DNA of 64,000 nt from Hormoscilla sp. GUM202 (GCA_005518205.2 RFFC02000006.1:180400-244399), one strand, 5' to 3'. Positions 18,028 through 27,117 are shown, numbered from the stretch's first letter. The notes: generated by a model from the letters alone, not told the origin. Made by a program: numbers and translations.

Positions 18028-18984
18028 ATGTCTATATTTGATTGGTTTGCAAATCAACAAAAATCAGAGCCAATTAGTCGAGAGCGACAAGAACGTGAGA
18101 TAGCTGATGGACTGTGGACCAAGTGTCCCGCCTGTGAGGCGATCGCCTATACAAAAGACCTGCAAGCTTCTCAAATGGTCTGTCCTGACTGTAGTCATCA
18201 TATATCAGTCGATAGCGATGAGCGCATCCGCCAGCTGATAGATGCCCAGACTTGGCAACCCCTAGATCGGCATCTGCGTCCCGATGACCCGCTGAAGTTT
18301 CGCGATCGCAAAAAATATAGCGATCGCCTGCGGGAATACCAAGAAAAAACCCACCTTCCAGACGCCGTACAGACAGGTTTGGGTCAACTAGAAAGCCTTA
18401 AAGTCGCCCTCGGCGTTATGGACTTCCGGTTTATGGGTGGTAGTATGGGGTCGGTAGTCGGGGAAAAACTCACCCGCCTGATCGAACGGGCCATCCTAGA
18501 GAGTCTGCCAATCATTATTGTCTGTGCTTCCGGCGGTGCCAGGATGCAAGAAGGGATGCTGAGTCTGATCCAGATGGCAAAAATCGCAGGAGCCTTAGAA
18601 AAACATCGAGAAGCTAAACTGCTCTACATCCCCGTGCTGACTCACCCGACCACCGGCGGCGTTACAGCCAGCTTTGCCATGTTGGGAGACATTATTATCG
18701 CCGAACCGAAAGCTACCATTGGCTTCGCAGGTCGCCGGGTGATCGAACAAACCCTCCGAGAAAAGCTCCCAGAGGGTTTTCAAACCTCGGAGTATCTCCT
18801 GGAGCATGGCTTTGTCGATATCATCGTCCCTCGCACCCAGCTTAAAAAAACCCTCGCCCAGCTGCTCGGCCTCCATCAACATGGGCAAATACCTGCCAAA
18901 GAGGGACAATCTAGCCCGCGAAATCACCATGCTACGGCATTAACCAACTCTCAATTAATCAACAGTACGACCATAATCAACTAG
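18028..18984 (+). CDS. accD: Acetyl-CoA carboxylase carboxyltransferase subunit beta
   Basis: AccD with AccA transfers the carboxyl group from biotin to acetyl-CoA to make malonyl-CoA. The 318-residue protein has the N-terminal zinc finger CPACEAIAY ... CPDCSHH (about residues 31-53) and the crotonase-fold core with [11 protein letters not shown] and [18 protein letters not shown] 18028 ([10 protein letters not shown]) is the family start; GTG 17962 would add 22 unrelated residues. The tail after LLGLHQHG is low complexity. The end overlaps a convergent gene fragment by four bases. Confidence 0.96.
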   Translation: MSIFDWFANQQKSEPISRERQEREIADGLWTKCPACEAIAYTKDLQASQMVCPDCSHHISVDSDERIRQLIDAQTWQPLDRHLRPDDPLKFRDRKKYSDRLREYQEKTHLPDAVQTGLGQLESLKVALGVMDFRFMGGSMGSVVGEKLTRLIERAILESLPIIIVCASGGARMQEGMLSLIQMAKIAGALEKHREAKLLYIPVLTHPTTGGVTASFAMLGDIIIAEPKATIGFAGRRVIEQTLREKLPEGFQTSEYLLEHGFVDIIVPRTQLKKTLAQLLGLHQHGQIPAKEGQSSPRNHHATALTNSQLINSTTIIN

Positions 18985-19078
18985 CTAGCTGCCGACCAGA
19001 GGAATAAGCCAACTGGATAATCTCCCGCACGGGCGATCGCCACCCCTAAATCTTGGAAGCGTTCGATGATCGGTCGGG
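18981..19078 (-). pseudogene. Gene fragment flanking group II intron (possible 3' exon)
   Basis: On the minus strand, directly after the intron end at 19079, a frame reads RPIIERFQDLGVAIARAG followed by [13 protein letters not shown] and a stop at 18981. It is protein-like but I cannot identify it. No matching upstream part is evident on the other side of the intron (20000-20400), so it is probably a truncated relic. Confidence 0.4.
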
Positions 19079-19996
19079 GTCGAGCTGAGAGTCTCCTCTC
19101 AACCCTCCCATTCGGAACCGGACTTGCGACTTTCACCGCAGTCGGCTACTGGTTGGTAAGCCGATGTCACTGGTAGCCGTTGATTGGATTACTCCTTTCT
19201 GGCCTTGTCCCATGAAATTTCTCCCCTTCTGGTGGTCGTAATTGACTAAATTTATGCCTAACCCGGGCGGTTCGTGACGGGAGAACTGCCAAACCCATGA
19301 GTGCCACTCTTTATTAACATGAATCCCTATAAAATAGGAATGCGCTAGTTTTTACCTGGTCAGGGCTTTAGTCCATTATATTTACCTTTCGGATTTCTCC
19401 TCCGGCTCTGTATCATGTTTAGGGTTACTTTCTCCCAAGACTTCTTACCATATCCGTCCTATGTCAGCATATCCTCGAGCGTTACCTCGGGCATTGGCTT
19501 TTTAGGACATCCCCCCCCCTGTGGCTTTCGCTTATCATCTAACTTGTCTCCCTCCCTTCCTACCCACCCGGAGACAGCACACAGGAGGTTATTTCGTTCC
19601 TTGATACCATTATTGATGCTTTTAGGCCCCTACAATACCCCGGGAGTTCTTTGAGCACGTTGTTAGCCAGAAGACAAGACTAACACTAACTACCATTTCC
19701 CTTTTGGGCCAGCGATACAGCCTTATTGCGCTGGTTCATCTTAACGAGGCTTAAATAGGTTCGCTTTTCTAGCCATGAGCATCTTTCCTTAGCGGATTTA
19801 CCGGCGATAGCTGCCAGTTCTCCTACATTTGAGTCCTTGCTTCACACCGCAGTGATGTCACTCCGCAGCATTAAGGACCGGTGTCTCTCCCGTACTTGGA
19901 GGGGGGGATTTGGACCCCCATGGTACCAAAGTTACTGGCTAATGGGACCAGCCAGGCTTTCACTGGTTTTTCAGCTTATACCTGAACGAATCGCAC
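19079..19996 (-). ncRNA. ORF-less group II intron, copy 2 (918 bp)
   Basis: On the minus strand it starts GTGCGATTCGTTCAGG at 19996 and has a canonical domain V at 19114-19147 (AGCCGACTGCGGTGAAAG ... AGTCCGGTTCC). A domain VI-like hairpin (GAGGGTTGAGAGGAG) follows, and it ends AGCTCGAC at 19079. Size fits a full set of ribozyme domains without the reverse transcriptase; no long frame exists inside. Self-splicing or trans-assisted splicing is inferred. Confidence 0.82.
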
Positions 19997-20019
19997 GTCT
20001 CCGGAGATCTCGATGTTCC

Positions 20020-20069
20020 CCGGGGGACATCATCTGAGCACTACCCGGGGGACATCGTCTGAGCACTAC
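20020..20069. repeat. 25-bp tandem duplication beside the intron
   Basis: Two adjacent units CCGGGGGACATC(A/G)TCTGAGC followed by ACTAC lie just 24 bp from the 5' end of the group II intron. A third, divergent unit TCCGGAGACATCCAAGAG follows. The stretch from 20070 to 20410 shows no gene. Confidence 0.7.
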
Positions 20070-20410
20070 TCCGGAGACATCCAAGAGACATACTCCCCTT
20101 GCCTGACAGGGAAGATGCTTGGGAAAAGAGCACCGCAATGGCATGATGTTCATATGAGGTGCAACTCTAGAACTAGCTTTAGGGTACAAACCATGCCGCG
20201 ATGCCCCCCAGAGGGGCAAGTTTGGCGTTAGCGCAGCTTTTAGCTGCAGCTAGCATCCCGAAGGCATCGAACCGCTAGCCGACAAAGAAGCTGACAACAT
20301 AGCTTCAGATTACTAGCCATAGAGTCAGTCATCTACTGGCTCCGCCCGGGCTAGACCGCCAGACAACTGGTATTGTTCAGTCCGGGATAAGGTTATCGGT
20401 GTGTCCTTTC

Positions 20411-20515
20411 GATATCTCCTGCTGTGCTCTTGTCCCAGGGGACTCGTGATATCTTTGGCGTGCCGAGTCCTTCAGGACAAGAGCACGGCAAAAGATATCA
20501 AACACAGGAGATATT
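20411..20515. repeat. Large 105-bp hairpin upstream of psbV
   Basis: Nested arms GATATCTCCTG/CAGGAGATAT and GCTCTTGTCC/GGACAAGAGC plus GGACTCG/CGAGTCC can fold into one long stem with several internal loops. It ends 58 bp before the psbV start and would be in the 5' untranslated RNA or next to the promoter. GCTCTTGTCCTGAAGGAC also occurs near 8130, so part of it is a dispersed repeat. Confidence 0.65.
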
Positions 20516-20573
20516 GATGCTGCATGCTGGGGTTGCCCAAGCCATAAAAGAACAAAAATTTTTAGGGAGAACC

Positions 20574-21062
20574 ATGCTAAAAAAATACACCTGGCCAGCT
20601 GTAGCCATTGTATTATTGACCTTTGTCATGTTTGTCAGCAGTGTTACTGCCCTCGAACTCGACGAAGCTAGCCGCACTGTGTCGCAGAATGAACGGGGTG
20701 ACGCGATCGTCATGAGCACGAAGCAGCTAGTAAACGGGAAAAAGCAGTTTAACTATGCCTGTTCTAGCTGTCACGGCCAGGGCATGACTAAAACTAACCC
20801 CAACGTCGGGCTGGACCTGGAAACTCTGTCTCTGGCAACGCCACCGCGCGACAACATTCAAGGGCTAGTGGATTTTCTGCAAATACCCAAGAGTTTCGAC
20901 GGAGAAGTTGACATTTCAGAGTATCACCCTGGCATCAAGAGTGCCGATGTTTTTCCTAAGATGAGAAACATGACAGAAGACGATCTAGTAGATTTGGCAG
21001 GTTATATGCTCGCTCAACCGCAGATAGAGTCCCGGTGGGCAGCGGGTAAAGGTGCTCGTTAA
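20574..21062 (+). CDS. psbV: Cytochrome c-550 of photosystem II
   Basis: PsbV is an extrinsic lumenal subunit that stabilises the oxygen-evolving Mn4CaO5 cluster. A 26-residue Sec signal peptide ends VTA before the mature N terminus LELDEASRTV. In mature numbering the heme site CSSCH is residues 37-41 and the axial ligand His is residue 92 (EYHPGI), exactly as in the family. Total length is 162. ATG 20574 has AGGGAGA upstream; the longer frame from 20424 reads through the hairpin repeat and is rejected. Confidence 0.97.
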   Translation: MLKKYTWPAVAIVLLTFVMFVSSVTALELDEASRTVSQNERGDAIVMSTKQLVNGKKQFNYACSSCHGQGMTKTNPNVGLDLETLSLATPPRDNIQGLVDFLQIPKSFDGEVDISEYHPGIKSADVFPKMRNMTEDDLVDLAGYMLAQPQIESRWAAGKGAR

Positions 21063-21116
21063 GGTAGACTAGCCAATTTCGGGACCTCGTGACCCTCGCA
21101 GCCAGCGGTGCCACCC

Positions 21117-21139
21117 GGTATCCCCTCCCAGGGGATACC
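21117..21139 (+). terminator. Hairpin after psbV
   Basis: GGTATCCCCT - CCC - AGGGGATACC is a perfect 10-bp stem, 55 bp after the psbV stop. There is no T run, so it may be an RNA-stabilising 3' end or an imperfect terminator. Confidence 0.55.
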
Positions 21140-21333
21140 GACAACTGTGTCACCGCCGCAATTAAGCAATTAAAAATTCAGAATTAAAAATTCAAAATTG
21201 CCAAAGAAATTTAGAACAAAGCTCTAAGCTTTTAGATTTATGCAAATTAAATGCACAACAGCAGATATTGCCCTAACCAGAAGTCTAAAACCGTAAATAA
21301 TTCCCAAGCTAGCAACAATAGTAGAGAATAACC

Positions 21334-22020
21334 GTGTTTCCCCTTCATGACGAAAATCCCACCCAATCAACCCCCTATTTTACCTATGGGCTGATTGCCA
21401 CGAATATCCTGATTTTTCTGTATCAAGTTAGTTTGGCACCGCAAGAACTAGGAGGATTCTACCACCTGTTTGCAGTGGTTCCCAGGGAGCTATCTGCTAG
21501 CTTTACTGGCGTGGCAGTAAACCAACCGGTGCCAGAGTGGCTGACTCTGTTTACCTCCCAATTCTTGCACGGGAGTTGGATGCACCTGTTAGGGAATATG
21601 TTGTTTCTCTGGATTTTTGGCAACAATGTAGAAGATAAACTGGGTCATGTCAAATTTATCATCTTCTATCTGATCTGCGGGATGTTGGCGGCATTGACTC
21701 AGTGGTTCTTTTCCCAGTCTTCTGATATCCCTTCCTTGGGCGCGTCAGGGGCGATCGCGGGTGTCATGGGAGCCTACATTATCAGGTTTCCCCGGGCCAA
21801 AGTGCTCACCTTGGTTTTCCTGGGATATTTTATTACTACCGTTCGCATCCCAGCGATGGTGTTTCTGGGTATTTGGTTTGTCACCCAAGCGATTTCTAGC
21901 TTTGCCAGTTTGAATGCACCCGCTAATATGGGCGGAATTGCATACTGGGCCCATGCAGGTGGATTTGTCTTCGGGGCGATTTTAGCACCCTTGATGGGTC
22001 TATTTGACTATGATGAATAA
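21334..22020 (+). CDS. Rhomboid-family intramembrane serine protease
   Basis: Rhomboids cleave substrates within the membrane. The 228-residue protein has six predicted helices. The catalytic serine lies in GASGAIAGVMGAY (about residue 146) and the catalytic histidine in YWAHAGGFVFGAIL (about 208). HGSWMHLLGNMLFLW (about 75) supplies the conserved His/Asn region. The start is GTG 21334 (reads MFPLHDENPT), the family-typical N terminus. Substrates are unknown. Confidence 0.93.
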   Translation: MFPLHDENPTQSTPYFTYGLIATNILIFLYQVSLAPQELGGFYHLFAVVPRELSASFTGVAVNQPVPEWLTLFTSQFLHGSWMHLLGNMLFLWIFGNNVEDKLGHVKFIIFYLICGMLAALTQWFFSQSSDIPSLGASGAIAGVMGAYIIRFPRAKVLTLVFLGYFITTVRIPAMVFLGIWFVTQAISSFASLNAPANMGGIAYWAHAGGFVFGAILAPLMGLFDYDE

Positions 22021-22706
22021 TGGAAAATTGAGAATTGAGAATGGAAAATGGAGAATTGAGAATTGAGATGAATAAATAATCAAAAATTTGCAATTAGCAA
22101 TTTGCAATTAGCAATTTGGCTGGAGACTGGATGCGTGGTAGGGAGTGCAAAGGCATATATTCTCCGTTAATGATGGCTCCCAAAGAGCGGAATTCTATGG
22201 CTGCGCCACGCTGCGCGAACGGAGTCGGCTAAGAGATCGAGAATTGAGAATGGAAAATGGAGAATTGAGAATTGAGATGAATAAATAATCAAAAATTTGC
22301 AATTAGCAATTTGCAATTAGCAATTTGGCTGGAGACTGGATGCGTGGTAGGGAGTGCAAAGGCATATATTCTCCGTTAATGATGGCTCCCAAAGAGCGGA
22401 ATTCTATGGCTGCGCCACGCTGCGCGAATGGCTGCGCCACGCTGCGCGAACGGAGTCGGCTAAGAGATCGAGAATTGAGAATGGAAAATGGAGAATTGAG
22501 AATTGAGATGAATAAATAATCAAAAATTTGCAATTAGCAATTTGCAATTAGCAATTTGGCTGGAGACTGGATGCGTGGTAGGGAGTGCAAAGGCATATAT
22601 TCTCCGTTAATGATGGCTCCCAAAGAGCGGAATTCTATGGCTGCGCCACGCTGCGCGAACGGAGTCGGCTAAGAGATCGAGAATTGAGAATGGAAAATGG
22701 AGAATT
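22021..22706. repeat. Satellite of three ~209-bp tandem units
   Basis: The unit contains GAATTGAGAATGGAAAATGG, CAATTAGCAATTTG, GGCTGGAGACTGGATGCG and GCTGCGCCACGCTGCGCGAA. GGCTGGAGACTGG recurs at 22118, 22327 and 22558, giving periods of 209 and 231. The longer period is due to one extra 22-bp subunit. A partial fourth unit ends at 22706. Near-identity of the copies indicates recent expansion. There is no convincing coding content. Confidence 0.9.
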
Positions 22707-22707
22707 G

Positions 22708-22787
22708 CTGGCTGCGACAGCCTGACCTGTCTCCTTATGCGGATGTTATACTTGCACCTATCTAGTTGTTAGATTTGTGAGGGTTAA
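22708..22787. repeat. Solo transposon-end-like repeat, copy 2
   Basis: Matches 2748-2825 over its length (CTGGCTGCG ... GATGTTATACTTGCAC ... TTTGTGAGGGTTAA). It joins the satellite to the 3' break of the degT-like pseudogene, so it probably truncated that gene. Confidence 0.55.
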
Positions 22788-22794
22788 ACGCAGC

Positions 22795-23678
22795 ACATTG
22801 AGTATGGCTGCTTGTAAGTTATCCAGGCGGCTGTTGATACCGAACTCGGTATGATAATATTTGCGCGGGGCTCCGTAGTTGCGGAGCGATCGCACTTTTT
22901 GGGCCACTTCGGCATTGTTGGTCAAAACCATACCACCATCCCCACAGGATCCCAGATTTTTGCTGGGATAAGTACATGGACAAAATTAATTTCACACACT
23001 CTCTCGCGCTAGTCTCCATATCCGGAGCATGTCGCCCATGGCTATGTGCAATTATTTTTGTCTAACTACTTAGAGGCTATAGGCTGCTGCTATACCCACT
23101 CCACCAGCAGTATAGCCTTCACGTTGGGCCAGGTGAGCCTGAGCCGCATCCTCAAAAATCAGCACGTTGTAGGCACTGGCAAAGTCTAGCAACTGGCGGG
23201 GGGAGACCATCTGACCGTAAAGATGTAGTGGGACGATCGCCTTAGTTTTGGTAGTGATGGCTTTGGCCGCTGCTTCCAGGTCGATTAAGGCAGTTGCTTC
23301 GATGTACTCGGGGCGCGCTACTCGCACTACCCCTCGCACATCGAGGTCGCAATCGACTAAAATTGGCTTAGCACCGGCGCGGATGACGCCAATTAAAGTG
23401 GCGATAAAGGCATTGGTGGGTAAAATTACTTCATCATTAGCACCGATGCCACAGGCTTGCAATCCTAGGGAGATCGCATCCGTGCCACAACCAGTACCAA
23501 TACCATAGGATACCCCGGACTTGAGGGCAAAGGCAGCTTCAAACTCTGCTAAGTCTTTACCCAGAATAAAATCTCCCCGTTGCAAAACATCCCGAACTGC
23601 TGCATCGATCTGGTTTTGCAGGGGCTGATGTTGTTCCGAGAGGTCAACTAAAGGAATGGTGGTTAGGGTAGTGTTCAT
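22795..23678 (-). pseudogene. DegT/DnrJ/EryC1-family sugar aminotransferase, disrupted
   Basis: These PLP enzymes aminate keto-sugars of surface polysaccharides. From ATG 23678 the frame reads PLVDLSEQHQPLQNQIDAAV, then GTGCGTDAISLGLQACGIG, DEVILPTNAFIAT, VPLHLYGQM and FEDAAQAHLAQREG. It stops at 23070 in an inserted 100-bp MITE. Beyond the MITE the same frame continues [19 protein letters not shown] ... [20 protein letters not shown] to about 22797, where a repeat cuts it off. The PLP lysine is in YPSKNLG, just past the insertion. The gene is therefore doubly disrupted. Confidence 0.92.
22971..23070. mobile_element. 100-bp IS630-derived MITE inside the degT-like gene
   Basis: Ends AGTACATGGACAAAATTAAT (left) and, complemented, AGTAGTTAGACAAAAATAAT (right) match the IS630 ends at 3069 and 4247. 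It is bordered by TA at 22969-22970 and 23071-23072. Removing it and one TA joins AAAYSL to YPSKNLGS in frame. It has no coding capacity and must be moved by an IS630 transposase. Confidence 0.92.
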
Positions 23679-23836
23679 AGGGTTTTAGGAGTTTGACATC
23701 AACTGCCTGGAAGGCAAACCGTCTATTTCCGTTATGCTCTATTTCCAGGCTGTTGTGTAGCTGATAATGTGAATATTCTGTAAAGCTGCCGCGATTTGTG
23801 ATGAATTTTCTGTAAAGAACAGAGATTTTACTGAAG

Positions 23837-24178
23837 ATGGATTACGAAACTGCTCGTCGCTTTTTGATTAATATGACTAATGGTAATAACCCGGATACTT
23901 TCCTCGGGCGGCTACAGCAGGGGGAACCACCGATACCGGGTCAAGTTACTTCTATTTTACTATCCCTGAAGGTTCTGTTTGCAGCATTGCAAGGGGTCGA
24001 GGCCCTCGATCGGGAATTGGTCCACGTCCTGTACCAGCTTGCTAGTGAAGGTCGGCAGCAGTTCGATCGCTGGCGAGGGGCGGGGGTTATCTGGCCACCG
24101 CTACTAGACCAGGACCTCACCCGCATTACTTACGCAGTTAGGAGTATACGCGATGTGCAACTTTCTACGGAAGAATAA
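23837..24178 (+). CDS. Conserved cyanobacterial hypothetical protein
   Basis: The 113-residue, mostly helical soluble protein has the stretch GEPPIPGQVTSILLSLKVLF near residue 35 and AGVIWPPLLDQDLTRITYAV near 84. It resembles a family conserved across cyanobacteria (sometimes mislabelled dethiobiotin synthase). Function unknown. Start ATG 23837. Downstream (24179-24426) a 39-codon frame from ATG 24203, MLFSKLPKSRWLEKVAHG, is the only other protein-like piece. Confidence 0.7.
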   Translation: MDYETARRFLINMTNGNNPDTFLGRLQQGEPPIPGQVTSILLSLKVLFAALQGVEALDRELVHVLYQLASEGRQQFDRWRGAGVIWPPLLDQDLTRITYAVRSIRDVQLSTEE

Positions 24179-24486
24179 CGGTTTGGTGGTCTTTGGCTGA
24201 AAATGTTGTTCTCAAAACTCCCTAAATCTCGTTGGTTGGAAAAAGTTGCACACGGCGTGAGTATTTATGCTGACGTTTGGCATGATTCTTCACAGCAGCA
24301 AGGTAAATTATCATATCATTAATAGGGAGCCGATGCGGTTTTCGGGGAAGGGTTGGGGGCGATCGCCTTTCCGGTCGCAGATAGAGTGTGGTATAATTAT
24401 GGTTATAGTGTCAGGAGACTAGACCGTTGGCATACCACATTGAATATCTGCCTATTACTAAAAGTCACTTTCGTACCCTAACAGCT

Positions 24487-24732
24487 ATGAGTAAGCGCCA
24501 AACACAAGCAATACAGGTAGAAGACATCCAAGTTACGCCTGTTAGTGAAGATGGTTTAGATGAAGAGAGCAAAGTGTTGAGTAATAACCCTCAATTCTTG
24601 GCAATTATTCAGCAGGCCCGTTCTGAAAAGCAAAAAGGTGGTTTTTATAGTGAGGAAATGATAAGGTGGGTAGAAATGGAATTATCACAGGATAGCCGAT
24701 CTGGAGAGTGCCTCTTGGTTTTGGGGGAATAA
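24487..24732 (+). CDS. Small hypothetical protein
   Basis: ATG 24487 gives 81 residues (MSKRQTQAIQVEDIQVTPVS...), acidic and hydrophilic, with LAIIQQARSEKQKGGFYSEE near the middle. The TTG at 24427 would add 20 residues. The composition resembles antitoxin-like proteins but I see no defined family. A second small gene follows 23 bp later. Confidence 0.5.
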   Translation: MSKRQTQAIQVEDIQVTPVSEDGLDEESKVLSNNPQFLAIIQQARSEKQKGGFYSEEMIRWVEMELSQDSRSGECLLVLGE

Positions 24733-24755
24733 TTTGAGGCGATCGCCTCTTGTTA

Positions 24756-24974
24756 ATGGTATCTTTAAATGTAATAGATAAGGCAAAGATTATGGACGAT
24801 CGGGAAATCAGGATGATGGGGATTGAAGTTCTCTATAAGTCTCTTGCGGCTTTGAGATTTCTGAGTTTGCTGTACTGGGAACCTACTGATTATGTAGAAA
24901 TTTCTCGGCGGCTTTATGCAGAACAGACGATAGATGAGATATTTGCCAGGGCAAGGCAAAATTGGCAGGAGTAA
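24756..24974 (+). CDS. Small hypothetical protein
   Basis: ATG 24756 gives 72 residues; ATG 24792 (MDDREIRMMGIEVLYKSL) gives 60. The helical, charged sequence ends TIDEIFARARQNWQE. It directly follows the previous small gene and might be its partner. No family recognised. The gap 24975-25111 has HIP1 sites only. Confidence 0.45.
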   Translation: MVSLNVIDKAKIMDDREIRMMGIEVLYKSLAALRFLSLLYWEPTDYVEISRRLYAEQTIDEIFARARQNWQE

Positions 24975-25111
24975 CCCATTTGCGGGCGATCGTATCTGGA
25001 GTTTTCGGGGAAGGATTTAGGGCGATCGCCATACTGGTTGCGAAGACACCAGAACTAGAGCCCGCGCGAGATCACGATCGGAACCAAAAAGGAGGTTAAC
25101 CTGATTTTGTC

Positions 25112-25452
25112 TCAGGGTTCCTGGTCTAGTTCTTGTAAAATCTGTAAAATTCTCGGCTTCAGGTTTGGTAAATCTCGTTCTACAACATTCCAAACTTCAT
25201 CTAAATCGACTTGGGTATAATCGTGAATGAGGACATCTCGGATGAGAGCGATTTTCCGCCAAGGAATATCCGGATGACTTTGCCTCAATTCCGCTGACAG
25301 TTGCTTAATGGCTTCTCCGATGACCTCAAAACTGCGAATAACCCCCATCTTGAATCAAGAGAGACTGAAAAAATTCCTCTTCTCTGGGTGTAAGCCTCGA
25401 TCCGCTGGATGCGATCGAGGATATCTCTTAAATAACTTTCATCTTCTGTCAC
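25112..25452 (-). pseudogene. hepT: HepT-like HEPN toxin, two frameshifts
   Basis: HepT is a HEPN RNase toxin held in check by MntA. The frame from GTG 25452 (overlapping the mntA stop as GTGA) reads MTEDESYLRDILDRIQRIEAYTQ. A shift near 25385 gives EEFFQSLLIQDG. A further +1 in a run of five G (25345-25349) leads to GVIRSFEVIGEAIKQLSAEL and the HEPN motif RDVLIHDYTQVD, ending at 25112. All parts are present, but the reading frame is broken twice, so the toxin is probably inactive. Confidence 0.82.
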
Positions 25453-25745
25453 AGGGGCACCGCCTCCGATAGAATGCGATCGCGGCAAAAATCCCGCAAA
25501 ACTTTCACAGTGGCCACGTCCACTTTTCGACCCAAAAGGTCTTCTAAATCTTGCATTAAACCAATTCGATCTAAGAGACTGTGTCCCTGTTCCATGTCCA
25601 CCAGAAAATCTACATCGCTGTCTTCGCGGTCTTCACCTCGGGCCACCGAGCCAAAAATGCGGACATTATAGGCTTGGTACTGGGCAGCGATGTTCAGAAT
25701 TTCTTCTCTTTTTTCTTGGACTAACTTCCTCAGAGTTGTGGCCAT
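25449..25745 (-). CDS. mntA: MntA-type minimal nucleotidyltransferase antitoxin
   Basis: MntA antitoxins AMPylate HepT to neutralise it. The 98-residue protein has the nucleotidyltransferase signature FGSVARGEDREDSDVDFLVD (about residues 31-50), with the GS motif and two metal-binding aspartates. The start is ATG 25745. It lies upstream of and overlaps the hepT start by 4 bp, the standard module layout. Its toxin partner is frameshifted. The region 25746-26313 has no supportable gene; a GTTCCC palindrome lies at 26178-26203. Confidence 0.88.
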   Translation of the reverse strand: MATTLRKLVQEKREEILNIAAQYQAYNVRIFGSVARGEDREDSDVDFLVDMEQGHSLLDRIGLMQDLEDLLGRKVDVATVKVLRDFCRDRILSEAVPL

Positions 25746-26313
25746 AGCCTTCCCTCTAGATTTACTCTACACTTCCTTTCCAGTTTAACGCAAGTAACAC
25801 CCTAAATGAAATATTGATAAGATCGAGGCCAACTTATCAGAAAACACACTTTACGGGCGATCGCATCTCTGTTTTTGGGAAATGATTTGGGGCGATCGCC
25901 GAACGTCGCTCATGTCTAAGCCCAAAATATGTTCTCAGATATATCTTGTATCTGTCCCGATAGCCCGCCGTTCAAACCCCCGCGTTACCAGGCGGAGCCA
26001 GGTTTCGAGGCGCCAAGTCGGTTGAAAACCGACTAAAAACATTGTCATTTTAGCTATTCTTTATACGCGATCGCAGCGGAATCAAATAATATTTTCGCAT
26101 TCATATCTCGACAATTTATGGTTATCCTTAATACCAATTTATTTAGCGTTGTCATAGAGAAAAAACGGCTACCCTCTTGTTCCCAGGTTCTACCTGGGAA
26201 CGGTCTTCTGAGGCTCCCGCCTCCTATCATGGAAGGAGTGCCTAGTCAAGTAGATCATATCTTTAACGGCTCAATACAGATGATACAGGTGACCTTTGTT
26301 CGCCAAACATATT

Positions 26314-26586
26314 CTAACCTTTCACAAACATGTGTGATATTTTAATTTTGTTTTGGTCATCGATTTCAAAAATAACTCTGTAACTGGGAGTGGCTTGTAG
26401 CAGATAGAATATTGGGATATCTGAAGGCGTAAATTTTTGAATGTTTGAGGGGAGAGTGCTTTGGAGAGAAAAGTTTTCTAGGGAGTCGATCGCCTGCAAT
26501 ACTGGTTCTCTCTCATTAGGGGATAATATATCCAGACCTGCTAGCACACTGGAAGCAATTTCTATTCTACTTTGGTTCAGTTTCAT
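26314..26586 (-). CDS. RelE/ParE-like toxin, probable
   Basis: The 90-residue protein ends IPIFYLLQATPSYRVIFEID followed by DQNKIKISHMFVKG. This resembles the strand pattern and closing Arg of RelE/ParE toxins (YRVIFEID, then the last strand). The N-terminal helix pair SSVLAGLDILSPNEREPVLQ fits too. No antitoxin of the usual type is adjacent; the next gene upstream ends 135 bp away at 26722. Confidence 0.55.
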   Translation of the reverse strand: MKLNQSRIEIASSVLAGLDILSPNEREPVLQAIDSLENFSLQSTLPSNIQKFTPSDIPIFYLLQATPSYRVIFEIDDQNKIKISHMFVKG

Positions 26587-26721
26587 CTTTATCTGGGGGT
26601 TTACTTGGGAATTAACAAGGAAAGATTATCTGTAGTTTCGCATATTGCGCCCTATCTCAGCAAGGGGCGATCGCCGGTTATCGATATTATTTCGGGGCTT
26701 CGTTACCCTCTTCAATATATC

Positions 26722-26955
26722 TTACTGTCCTGCTACATTCTCTGTTTCTTCTTGCCATTCTACTTGTGAAACTACGTTCTGTGAAACTACGTTAACCCAT
26801 TTAATACCATCGTCATGTTCGGCTACATCCTCTGTTTCTTCTTGCCATTCTACCTGTGAGAGTGGGTCAAGCCTTGCTTGGATACCTACTATCATTTCTG
26901 GTTGTAACCATAAATCACCTAGATAGGCAGTCGAAAACTCTTCTATAGTTGACAC
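26722..26955 (-). CDS. Small hypothetical protein with duplicated motif
   Basis: The 77-residue acidic protein contains SQVEWQEETEDVA and later SQVEWQEETENVA. The repeat corresponds to a DNA duplication (26738-26769 and 26829-26860). I do not recognise it. It starts 9 bp after the stop of the next gene upstream (26965), so it belongs to the same tightly packed minus-strand run. Confidence 0.5.
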   Translation of the reverse strand: MSTIEEFSTAYLGDLWLQPEMIVGIQARLDPLSQVEWQEETEDVAEHDDGIKWVNVVSQNVVSQVEWQEETENVAGQ

Positions 26956-26964
26956 AGCAAAATT

Positions 26965-27117
26965 TCATGTTTCACATTTACGAATTATTTCAGAAGATGA
27001 AGCCAGGAATACGATCTGACATTCAAGAACTTCAGCCAATCTTAACAAACTTATTAAATATTGGTCGAGAGGATTTCTGAGAGCGAGTATTTCATATGTT
27101 AAGTCAATGTTTTCCAT
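26965..27117 (-). CDS. 50-residue hypothetical protein
   Basis: ATG 27117 opens MENIDLTYEILALRNPLDQY ... and ends IIRKCET at 26965. Its start overlaps the end of the 27099-27356 gene by 19 bp, which suggests translational coupling. The sequence is helical and protein-like (LLRLAEVLECQIVFLASSS). No family recognised. Confidence 0.5.
   Translation of the reverse strand: MENIDLTYEILALRNPLDQYLISLLRLAEVLECQIVFLASSSEIIRKCET

Noticed and set aside
22819..23019. 66-codon minus-strand frame
   Set aside because: It is an out-of-frame reading of the 3' part of the degT-like gene plus the MITE.
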